A DNA stretch of 60,893 nucleotides. Origin: a virus. Below the pieces are notes generated by a model. The model had not been told where the DNA came from, searched no databases, and was given only the letters and a program-made list of their open reading frames with translations. A program made the translations under genes and the position numbers. Numbering within the stretch: the stretch's first letter is position 1; each line of letters opens with the position of its first letter. Shown piece after piece: positions 15,430 to 22,079 of this stretch. The stretch is taken from the IMG/VR virus record IMGVR_UViG_3300035704_000009, positions 1 to 60,893 of that record. One strand, written 5' to 3'.

Positions 15430-15470
15430 TTGACAGGGTGGTATTGCCACCGCTAGAGTGGTACTACCAC
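15430..15470 (+). promoter_or_regulatory. Promoter with two operator palindromes (copy 1)
   Basis: TTGACA (15430-15435), an 18-nt spacer and TAGAGT (15454-15459). The spacer holds palindrome GGTGGTATTGCCACC (15437-15451). A second, GTGGTACTACCAC (15458-15470), overlaps the -10. Centres are 20 bp apart, about two helical turns. The same arrangement recurs at 44473-44513, implying one shared repressor. Confidence 0.75.
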
Positions 15471-15488
15471 CTAGAGAGAGAGCACGGG

Positions 15489-15689
15489 ATGACCAGGCAG
15501 CAGATCCTCGCCCAGCTAAAAGACCGCCACCAGATCGACCCGTGCATGGGTTCCCGCTGGCTGGAGACCAGCGACATCGAGGAAGCCGTGGACGTCGCGT
15601 GCATCCGTGGTCATGCGTACCTGAATGACGAAGTCATCACCTGGAGCAACGGTGCTGGCTATGGCTTCACCAAAGACGGTCATGCCTAG
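15489..15689 (+). CDS. Small protein behind the double-operator promoter, 66 aa
   Basis: Begins MTRQQILAQLKDRHQIDP with a helical N-terminus and a Gly/Asn-rich end. A purine-rich GAGAGAGAG leader precedes the ATG. It is the first gene of a two-gene + unit with the 15682 frame. Its tightly repressed-looking promoter suggests a toxin, regulator or moron, but no motif decides this. Confidence 0.6.
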   Translation: MTRQQILAQLKDRHQIDPCMGSRWLETSDIEEAVDVACIRGHAYLNDEVITWSNGAGYGFTKDGHA

Positions 15690-15873
15690 CCAGCACAAGC
15701 ACCCGCCGATCGCCTTCCGTCCACCGGAGGGCGATCGTGCGCTGCTGCTCAGGCACGCAGCCGAGACGGGCAAGCCGGTCAACCGCATCCTCGCCGAGGC
15801 GCTGTCGGCATACCTGAAGGCCGCAGGGCTTGACGCTCAGCCCAGCCCGCCAGTTCCGCACCGGGGGCAGTAG
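15682..15873 (+). CDS. RHH/Arc-like small protein, 63 aa
   Basis: The ATG at 15682 overlaps the end of the preceding gene. The core PIAFRPPEGDRALLLRHAAE then GKPVNRILAEALSAYLKAAG fits a ribbon-helix-helix protein, with the basic pattern (F-R-P-P...N-x-I-L) of Arc-like antitoxins. Its 3' end overlaps the convergent gene at 15837 by 37 bp. It is a candidate binder of the double operator upstream. Confidence 0.6.
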   Translation: MPSQHKHPPIAFRPPEGDRALLLRHAAETGKPVNRILAEALSAYLKAAGLDAQPSPPVPHRGQ

Positions 15874-16094
15874 GAGCCGTTCTTCTGCCGCACGCCCTTC
15901 GGGTGCGGGCACGGAGGGCGCACGTGCCGTCCGGGTGGCTCCGTCGCGGCCTCGATGACTGGCTCGGTCACCGGGGACAGCCGCAGGCCGATCGCGCCCA
16001 GGATCCACGCTGAGCGGGATTCCTCGCCGCGCACCTCGTCGATGGCCGCGAGCACTGGTTCCGGGACGCTGAGCCGTACTACAGGTGAGGCCAT
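15837..16094 (-). CDS. RHH protein with C-terminal zinc motif, 85 aa
   Basis: Start ATG 16094 has GGAGG with a 9-nt spacer. Residues 1-40 (VVRLSVPEPVLAAIDEVRGE then SRSAWILGAIGLRL) are RHH-like. The tail has CPHP and CPRCG, a likely zinc knuckle. It is last in the minus-strand run after terminase. The 107 bp to the terminase stop hold no gene that I can see. Confidence 0.6.
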   Translation of the reverse strand: MASPVVRLSVPEPVLAAIDEVRGEESRSAWILGAIGLRLSPVTEPVIEAATEPPGRHVRPPCPHPKGVRQKNGSYCPRCGTGGLG

Positions 16095-16201
16095 GGTGCT
16101 CAGCCTCCGTTTAGGCCGCAGTGCCGTGGCCTGCACGGTCCTTGATCACAGTTGCCAGGCCCCACCGGCCGGCAAGCACGAGCACCGCTAGCCGCCTCCG
16201 G

Positions 16202-17743
16202 TTAGCGCCACGCCCGGACGTTCGGGCGCTCCGGCCTGCCGTCGTCGTCTTGCGGTGCCCACGAGTCCAGGCTGTCCCAGCCGCCGTCGCGGTCACGGCC
16301 GCCGAGGCGGGCACGGAGCTTCGCTGCCGGGTCCTGCCCCATCTGCTCCAGTTCGGCAGCGGCGGCCCAGCGGCGAGGGCCGGGCGGCTGGCGGCTGGCG
16401 GACAGGTCGAAGTCGTGCTCCAGGAACGGCGTGCAGGCCCACACGAGGGAGTCGAGGCGGTCGGGTGACCGCTCACCGGCCGCGCCCGTGAAGGTGACCG
16501 CCTGGTCCTCAAGCTCGACGTGCGGGCCGCGGGCGTGCCGCACGATGCCCCGCTCATACAGCGCAGCGACCGGCTCGGCGCGGGTCCGCTTGGCCTGGCT
16601 GGCGTGCACCACCATGTACGGGACGGAGACGCTCATGTCCCGCATCACCTGGCGCAGCGTGGCCTCCAGGTAGGCGCCGCCGTGGTTCTTCTCCAGCACC
16701 ACCGTGCCGTGCCAGTTGTCAGCCGCGGAAACTACGCGCTTGAGGAACGGCACCGCGCCGATCCGGCCGCCCCACGACTCGGGGACGTGCAGTCGGCGGT
16801 CCATGCCCATGCCGCACACCGTGTAGGCGCACTCGTCGGACTCCTCGGAGCCGTCCGAGGGGTCAGCGCCGACGTAGACCTGCGACAGCCGGGCATCCGG
16901 GCCGCCGGGGATGTCGTCTTCCTGGATGGACTCCAGCAGATCCCGGGTCCAGAGGGCGTTCTCGACGTCATCGAGGAGCTCGCCCTCAAGCTCCTGCCGC
17001 TCCAGCCGGGTGCCCGTGGCGCGGGCCACGACGGACTGGACGAAGGCCGGCGCGAGGTTGGCGATGTTGTCGATCGTGCGGAGCCGGGTGACGACGGTCC
17101 CCGAGCCCTCATCGCGGATGAGGCGCCGGATCAGTTTCGCGGCGGGGCGGGAGATCTTCGGGGTGGCCGTGGCAACGATCCGCGCGGCACCGTGGCGGAC
17201 GGCGTAGGCGATCGACTCATCCCAGGCCACCTGCCACCGCTGCCACAGGCCCAGCTCATCCGCCCACAGGCCGCGCAGGTTGTGGCCCTGGACGCGCAGC
17301 GCGCCATCGTCGGCGGAGTCGACGCGGATCACGTGCCCGTTGCGCAGCCTGATCTCGCCGTACGAGCGGTGCGCGTACTCCACCACGCTGCTGGTGTGGT
17401 TCTTGACCTCGGCCTCGCTGGTGCCGAGGGCCTGCAGGATGCCCGCTTCGCCGGCGACACAGACCGTCCAGGCATCCCGGTAGGTCGGCGCGCAGATACC
17501 CCACTCGCCGGGCTCCGGGTCGCTCAGAATCCAGTCAGCGAGGGTGCTGGAGCCCGCCTTTGTCTTGCCGCTCCCCCTGCCCCCCCTGACGAGCCACGTT
17601 CTCCAGGTCCCCGGGGGGGGCAGCTGGTCGGGGCGCGCGGTGCGCCGCCAGGCCAGCCGCGGGTCACGGGGCGCCGCTTCAAGCCGGTCGGCCAGCCGGC
17701 CGAGCAGCGGGTCAGACGGCGCGCAGGTGGCGGGTGAAGGCAT
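16202..17743 (-). CDS. terL: Terminase large subunit, 513 aa
   Basis: Walker A GGRGSGKT at residues 54-61 and Walker B LWADEL with the acidic pair at 162-163 form the packaging ATPase. The nuclease acidic residues are D294 (VGADPSDG), E351 (LEKNHGG) and D431 (DRLDSLVW). It packages DNA into the prohead by binding the portal, and cuts unit lengths. It overlaps the small-terminase-like gene by 32 bp, the usual order. Confidence 0.93.
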   Translation of the reverse strand: MPSPATCAPSDPLLGRLADRLEAAPRDPRLAWRRTARPDQLPPPGTWRTWLVRGGRGSGKTKAGSSTLADWILSDPEPGEWGICAPTYRDAWTVCVAGEAGILQALGTSEAEVKNHTSSVVEYAHRSYGEIRLRNGHVIRVDSADDGALRVQGHNLRGLWADELGLWQRWQVAWDESIAYAVRHGAARIVATATPKISRPAAKLIRRLIRDEGSGTVVTRLRTIDNIANLAPAFVQSVVARATGTRLERQELEGELLDDVENALWTRDLLESIQEDDIPGGPDARLSQVYVGADPSDGSEESDECAYTVCGMGMDRRLHVPESWGGRIGAVPFLKRVVSAADNWHGTVVLEKNHGGAYLEATLRQVMRDMSVSVPYMVVHASQAKRTRAEPVAALYERGIVRHARGPHVELEDQAVTFTGAAGERSPDRLDSLVWACTPFLEHDFDLSASRQPPGPRRWAAAAELEQMGQDPAAKLRARLGGRDRDGGWDSLDSWAPQDDDGRPERPNVRAWR

Positions 17744-18305
17744 GTGCGGCCCTGTCCTGCTCCTCCAGGCCGAGCCCGGTGTCTGCCAGCGCGGCCCGCA
17801 GCGCCTTCTCCATGAGCTCCAGTTGCGCCTCGGAGACCCTGGCCATCCGCTCGCCGATGTTCAGCCGGGCCATCACCGCGAGGACACTCACGGTGTCGCG
17901 GAGGGCCTGCTGGTAGGCGGACAGTTCGGCGCGGACCTGCTCTGTGCCTTCCGCGGACAGGGTACGGATCTGGGTCAGGCGCTCCACATGCTCGCGGAGG
18001 GCGTCCTTGACGGCGACCAGTTCACCCGCGACCGCGGCGAGCTGGGCCAGCGGGTCGGCGACGGGCTCGAAGCCGAGCCGCATCACCTCGTCGCGGGCCT
18101 GCTCCTTGGCGGCGGCGGTCCGGCCGTTGCGCGTGCTGCCGGCATGGTTGGAGCAGTTGCCTGTGCCCAGGTGGTCGGTGCCCTTGCCGGCGGTGTTCCC
18201 GCACCGGCCGCCGTCTCGGTTCGTGCCGCCGCACTTCGGGCGCATTCCATGGCCTACGGCGGTGAGGCGGGGGTTCATGGCCTGCCCGTTGATCTCAGGC
18301 AGCAC
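17712..18305 (-). CDS. Small terminase-like DNA-binding protein, 197 aa
   Basis: The N-terminus has a Cys/His cluster (KCGGTNRDGGRCGN, then GTDHLGTGNCSNHAG), a zinc finger seen in actinophage terminase small subunits. The rest is long helices suited to oligomerisation. GTG 18305 directly follows the upstream stop. An ATG nine codons in (18278) is a fair alternative. It lies immediately before the large terminase. The small-terminase role is inferred. Confidence 0.65.
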   Translation of the reverse strand: MLPEINGQAMNPRLTAVGHGMRPKCGGTNRDGGRCGNTAGKGTDHLGTGNCSNHAGSTRNGRTAAAKEQARDEVMRLGFEPVADPLAQLAAVAGELVAVKDALREHVERLTQIRTLSAEGTEQVRAELSAYQQALRDTVSVLAVMARLNIGERMARVSEAQLELMEKALRAALADTGLGLEEQDRAAHAFTRHLRAV

Positions 18306-18782
18306 TCAGGCCGAGGGTGCGGGCGGGGACGTCAGGGCGGTCACGCTGGACACGGACGAGTCGAGCGACGACGCGGTGTCCTGCGCCGCACTCACGGCCG
18401 CGTTCAGCGCGGTGGTGTCCACGCCGGCGGGCAGCGCGGCGAGGGCAGCCTGGATGGCGGGGACGTCCACGTTGACGAGCTGGGCCACGTTCGTGGCCAC
18501 GTCGCCGGTCAGGGCGGTCAGGGCAGCGGTCGCGGCGTCGATGTCGGACTGTGAGCTCATGATTTTCTCCTGGTTGGCGAGGATCCTGGCGAGGGCCGTG
18601 ATGATCTGCTGCCCGATGTCAGGCAGCGCAGGCGGGCATCTGGAGAGCCGCTCGCAGAAGATGTCCGCAGCGTGCAGGACCATCTCCCCGTCGCAGTCCT
18701 CCCGCACGGCGTACAGCTGCACGGCCAGGGCGAGGGCCTGGGGATAGGCGGCCGGGAGCGGTGCAGCGTCAGCCACGGTCAC
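18306..18782 (-). CDS. Helical protein with possible nested start, 158 aa
   Basis: GTG 18782 (or 18776) opens the frame. An internal in-frame ATG at 18560 (MSSQSDIDAATAALTAL) has AGGAGA with a 5-nt spacer, so the Ala/Thr-rich coiled C-terminal 84 residues may also be made alone. That half resembles short phage coiled-coil structural proteins. The N-terminal half is helical with several Cys. Function unknown. Confidence 0.55.
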   Translation of the reverse strand: MTVADAAPLPAAYPQALALAVQLYAVREDCDGEMVLHAADIFCERLSRCPPALPDIGQQIITALARILANQEKIMSSQSDIDAATAALTALTGDVATNVAQLVNVDVPAIQAALAALPAGVDTTALNAAVSAAQDTASSLDSSVSSVTALTSPPAPSA

Positions 18783-18798
18783 GCTCCCGCCCGGGGGG

Positions 18799-18966
18799 TC
18801 AGGCTGCGGCTTCGAGTTCCGGTTCCGGCTCCTCAGGCTCGCCGGGCTCGTCCGCGCGGGGCTCTTCGAGGTGCTTCTGGGCGCGGGCCTGGACGATGAC
18901 CACGATCACGGCGAAGGCGATCCAGGCGGCGGCGATGGCGATGTAGACGAGCGCGTGCGAGGGCAT
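18799..18966 (-). CDS. Single-span membrane protein with acidic tail, 55 aa
   Basis: MPSHALVYIAIAAAWIAF begins a hydrophobic span to about residue 25. A Gln/Arg segment follows, then an acidic Pro/Glu tail (ADEPGEPEEPEPELEAAA). It fits exactly between neighbours on the minus strand. The ribosome-binding site is weak, so confidence is moderate. Confidence 0.5.
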   Translation of the reverse strand: MPSHALVYIAIAAAWIAFAVIVVIVQARAQKHLEEPRADEPGEPEEPEPELEAAA

Positions 18967-19037
18967 GGCGGGGAGACCTGACGTGCGGCTGACCAGGGAG
19001 GGAGCGCCGGAATGGCGGCATTCCCACCCTATCGTGC

Positions 19038-19244
19038 TCAGGCTGCCTCGCTGCGGCGCAGGGCCGCCTCAACCGTGGCGATCTCGTTGAAGTCGTACGC
19101 CGGCCAGCGGCCGAGGTTCCCGAGCGGCTCAAGACCGTAGCGGTGAATCCAGGAACGCACCGTGACGGGGTTGACGGCCAGCATCCTGGCCGCCTGGGTG
19201 GGCGTCACCAGGTCCCCGGGCTCAAGGGTGCGCCTGGGGGCCAT
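19038..19244 (-). CDS. MerR/excisionase-type helix-turn-helix protein, 68 aa
   Basis: ATG 19244 follows GGGGGTGG. The sequence LVTPTQAARMLAVNPVTVRS then WIHRYGLEPL is a MerR-like HTH used by small excisionase or BldC-type regulators. It follows the terminator at 19264, so it may have its own promoter. A role as local activator or excisionase is possible. Confidence 0.7.
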   Translation of the reverse strand: MAPRRTLEPGDLVTPTQAARMLAVNPVTVRSWIHRYGLEPLGNLGRWPAYDFNEIATVEAALRRSEAA

Positions 19245-19263
19245 GATCCACCCCCGGGGCATG

Positions 19264-19289
19264 AAAAAACCCACCGGGAGCCGGGAGGG
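19264..19289 (-). terminator. Probable intrinsic terminator (minus strand)
   Basis: The minus strand shows CCCTCC and GGTGGG pairing with one mismatch around a short loop, followed by TTTTTT (19269-19264). The flank TTTTTTCATGCCC is the same as at the terminator at 2401. It separates the transfer-like module upstream from the packaging module. Confidence 0.5.
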
Positions 19290-19359
19290 CTGCCAGCGGG
19301 CATGCGTATCTAGGGCCGTAGCGTTGCATATCAGGTTTACCCCGGTCAAGCCGGGCCTG

Positions 19360-20262
19360 TCAGGACGCCTTGCCGAGGCTCTCGAGCTGCACCTGGTAGG
19401 CGCGGCCCATGAGCAGCTCGTACCTGGGGCCGCTGTAGACGTTCGGGCAGTTCGTGCACTTCACGACCGGGTCCCAGCCGCCGTCGCGGGCCTCGTACTG
19501 GACCAGGGTCTTCGCCTTGCAGTCATCGCAGGGAACCTCGGTGATGCGGCGGCGCTGGCGGGAGATGCCGAGCATGCCGCGGGCCCGGCCGTTCAGCGCG
19601 AGGAACTCCAGCGCCGCGGCGGTGCCGTCCAGGGTGACGTTCTCCCACGCATCGCCGGAGGTGTCGTAGCGGATCAGGTTCGAGCCGGTCTCGTCGCCGT
19701 GCTCCTCGATGACCTGGTCTACCCGCCTGCGGGTGGCCGGGCGGACCAGGTCGCAGGGACCGAGGTTCAGCAGCGCCTCGAAGTTGATGTCCAGCGTCTT
19801 GCAGGCCGCGGCGAGCTGCACAGAATCCCGGCGCCTGCCGTCCGGGTAGTCCGATGACCGGGCCGCGGTCCGGACGACCTCTTCCCAGGAGCACGCTATG
19901 AGGAGGATCTCCCGCATGAACTCCTGGACGTCCGCGGCGAGGGGCATCGGCGGCTCGCGGGAACCGGACACGCGCTCCCCGGCCTGCTCGGTGCGGGCCA
20001 GCAGGGTGCGCACCTCGATGTAAGTCCGGGGCAGATCGGTGATAGCGCGGCGGATGTAGCGGGAGTCGGTCTCGCAGAACGTCCGCGGGCCGCATCTGGC
20101 GTTGCCCTGATAGTCGCGCTCTTCGCAGCGGATCCCGCGGGCGCAGGGATCCCCGGCCCCGTCCGTGACTGCGGCCTGGTCCTGGTGCTCGCCGCGGAAA
20201 CTGAACTGCCAGCCTTTGCGTCCCACCGGCCACCTCCGCTCCCTGGTGCGGACGGTGCCCAT
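19360..20262 (-). CDS. Cys-rich DNA-binding-like protein, 300 aa
   Basis: ATG 20262 was chosen where conserved-looking sequence starts (MGTVRTRERRWPVGRKGWQF). The N-terminus has spaced cysteines (CARGIRCEERDYQGNARCGP). The C-terminus has a zinc ribbon (PCDDCKAKTLVQ and KCTNCPNVYSG). Proteins of this shape commonly precede a small HTH gene in Streptomyces elements, as here. Probably a nucleic-acid binding protein. Confidence 0.6.
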   Translation of the reverse strand: MGTVRTRERRWPVGRKGWQFSFRGEHQDQAAVTDGAGDPCARGIRCEERDYQGNARCGPRTFCETDSRYIRRAITDLPRTYIEVRTLLARTEQAGERVSGSREPPMPLAADVQEFMREILLIACSWEEVVRTAARSSDYPDGRRRDSVQLAAACKTLDINFEALLNLGPCDLVRPATRRRVDQVIEEHGDETGSNLIRYDTSGDAWENVTLDGTAAALEFLALNGRARGMLGISRQRRRITEVPCDDCKAKTLVQYEARDGGWDPVVKCTNCPNVYSGPRYELLMGRAYQVQLESLGKAS

Positions 20263-20299
20263 TGTGGCACCAGGAGACGGGTGGTTCAGGACGGGGCGC

Positions 20300-20740
20300 T
20301 CACCGCAGGAGGTTCCTGGCGAAGTTCCCGAGGATCTGGGCCTCTGACGGCCCGTCGACCGTCTCCCGCTCGGGGCCTCCGATGGCCACGACGCCCTCAC
20401 CGACTGAGATGGTGGCTACGCACTCCCCCGACTCGTACTCGCCGCCGCAGTGCACCTTGAGCAGCATCGACGGGGCGATGTGGACGAGCTTGCGCAGTTC
20501 GTCCGCCACGTCCTGCACGGAGTAGTCCCGCTCGGCGAGGTTGCCGCAGCGGCTCACCTGCTCCGCCGGCCAGTCACCAAGGCCGCACAGGCTGGGGCTG
20601 TCCAGGCTGAACGACAGCGGGCCGAAGTGATCCAGGGCCGCGTCGCCCGGCTCATAGGTGTAGCCGAGCCATGCACGGAGCGCCGCCGCGCCGGCTGCGC
20701 TCATCGTGCCGGTCACGTTCACGGTGCGCCAGTTGCCCAT
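20300..20740 (-). CDS. Hypothetical protein after the SpdB-like gene, 146 aa
   Basis: The ATG overlaps the upstream stop (TGATG at 20740). The fold looks alpha/beta, with VQDVADELRKLVHIAPSMLL and a Cys/Gly segment (VHCGGEYESGECVATISVGE). It is translationally coupled to the membrane protein before it. Function unknown. Confidence 0.6.
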   Translation of the reverse strand: MGNWRTVNVTGTMSAAGAAALRAWLGYTYEPGDAALDHFGPLSFSLDSPSLCGLGDWPAEQVSRCGNLAERDYSVQDVADELRKLVHIAPSMLLKVHCGGEYESGECVATISVGEGVVAIGGPERETVDGPSEAQILGNFARNLLR

Positions 20741-21747
20741 CACGTCACATCCCCATCGGTGCGCTCGCCGCCCGCCGGTTCTTTCTTCGCGGCTTTGGCG
20801 AGCCGGGCGACATAGCGACCGTAGCTGTCGCTCTTGCCGGCCAGGACACCCGCCTCGGAAGCACTGTGGCCCCCGGCGATGAGCGCGAGGATCCGGGCGT
20901 CGGTCGGGCTCTTGCCCTCCTCGATGAGCGCCAGGAGCGTCGCCTCAGCGTCCACGTCGAGCACATCTTCCGGGGCGGAACTTCCGGCGGAACCGGGGGC
21001 CGGTTCCGGTGCGGTTCCGGCCGGCTGGTTCCGGGCGGAAGTAGTGGCCGGCTTCCGGGCGGAAGTACGGCGCCGCTTCCGGGCGGAAGTAGCCTTCTCG
21101 CGGAGCGCTTCCGCGGTCGCATTCGCGGCGGTCAGTTCCGTGCTCAGGCGGGCCAGTTCCGCCTCCATCGCGGCCCGCATCTCATCTGCTTCCGCGTGTG
21201 CCTGCTCCGCCACGCGGGCCTCTGCCGCGGCGACCGCTTCCGCCATCTCCCCTGCGGCGTCGCGGGCTTCCTCCGCGCGCTCGGCCGCGCGGCGGCGCTC
21301 CCGCTCGGTGAGGATGATCCACAAGCCGGTGAGCGCCGCGGCGTCGAGCACGATGCCGAACAGCCACGCCATGCCCAGGCCGAGCCACCCGGCGGGGTAG
21401 GACGGCCGGAGGACGTTGGCGACGGCGCTGGCGGACAGGAGCATCGCGCCGCCCATGATCGCGAAGGTGACCCTGCGGAACACCTTCCCGCCGTCGAACC
21501 GGGCCCCGGCTTCGGAGATGAACATGGCGGCGAGGACCGGCGCGAATCCTCTCAGGCCGGCGATCAGCCAGAACATCGGCGACGCGGCGTGGGTGGCGTC
21601 CCAGAAGTTCAGGGTGATGGACGTGCCGCCCATGGTGATGAGCACGGCCCAGGCCGGGACCTTGGCGCTGGACTTGCCCGGTGCGGTCTTGCGGTGATCA
21701 GCCATGGGGGTCATCTTCGGGGTATCCCTCTCTGGAATCGGGCTCAT
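20740..21747 (-). CDS. DUF2637/SpdB-like membrane protein with coiled-coil tail, 335 aa
   Basis: Residues about 25-150 hold four hydrophobic spans (AWAVLITMGGTSITLNFWDA, LRGFAPVLAAMFISEAG, VTFAIMGGAMLLSASAVANV, MAWLFGIVLDAAALTGLWII). This is the DUF2637 layout of spread/transfer proteins on Streptomyces plasmids. A long Ala/Glu coiled coil, a basic TSARK repeat and a final HTH-like helix pair follow. The start is uncertain (21747, 21714 or 21705). It lies one tiny gene and a repeat array away from the FtsK/TraB gene. Confidence 0.7.
   Translation of the reverse strand: MSPIPERDTPKMTPMADHRKTAPGKSSAKVPAWAVLITMGGTSITLNFWDATHAASPMFWLIAGLRGFAPVLAAMFISEAGARFDGGKVFRRVTFAIMGGAMLLSASAVANVLRPSYPAGWLGLGMAWLFGIVLDAAALTGLWIILTERERRRAAERAEEARDAAGEMAEAVAAAEARVAEQAHAEADEMRAAMEAELARLSTELTAANATAEALREKATSARKRRRTSARKPATTSARNQPAGTAPEPAPGSAGSSAPEDVLDVDAEATLLALIEEGKSPTDARILALIAGGHSASEAGVLAGKSDSYGRYVARLAKAAKKEPAGGERTDGDVT
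20968..21088. repeat. Repeats of TTCCGGGCGGAA in the SpdB-like gene
   Basis: TTCCGGGCGGAA occurs at 21029, 21053 and 21077, an exact 24-bp period. Variants lie at 20968 and 20982. They encode repeated SARK/SARN units in a basic tail. The near-palindromic units could also be a binding site, but codon-level repetition explains them. Confidence 0.7.
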
Positions 21748-21793
21748 CGGCTCATGGCGTGACGGGAGTCAGCGGGAGTGGCTGGTGTGCCGG

Positions 21794-21916
21794 TCATCGC
21801 CCGCGCCAGAAACAGAACGCGGCGGCGGCGAGGGCCACGCCGGTGACCAGGCCGGGCGGGACATTGAACACCAGGGCGGCGAGGACCAGCACGCCGACCG
21901 CAGCGGCGAATCTCAT
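21794..21916 (-). CDS. Tiny membrane protein, 40 aa
   Basis: MRFAAAVGVLVLAALVFNVP, then GLVTGVALAAAAFCFWRGR: two hydrophobic spans with a basic C-terminus. It lies between the translocase and the SpdB-like gene. Small spread-type membrane proteins are usual there in actinomycete transfer modules. Confidence 0.6.
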   Translation of the reverse strand: MRFAAAVGVLVLAALVFNVPPGLVTGVALAAAAFCFWRGR

Positions 21917-21949
21917 CAGCCTGTCCCCCACTCTCCGTCACCGTTTGCT

Positions 21950-22064
21950 GTTCGTTGATCTTGTTCGCGGGGTGTTCGCGGGTGTTCAGCGAACACGTCT
22001 CCCTCGCGCGCGCCTACGCGCGTAGGGGCGGGGGCGGGTGGCCGCGCCGACTGTTCGCGAACAG
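21950..22064. repeat. GTTCG repeat array with palindromes beside the translocase
   Basis: GTTC repeats start at 21950, 21963, 21974 and 21984, spaced 13, 11 and 10 bp. The last forms palindrome GTGTTC-AGC-GAACAC. CTACGCGCGTAG (22013-22024) and the perfect CTGTTCGCGAACAG (22051-22064) follow. The 163-bp gap holds no gene. By analogy with TraB recognition repeats near traB, this may be the transfer locus or an operator. Confidence 0.65.
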
Positions 22065-22079
22065 TGTCACGCATAGTGA

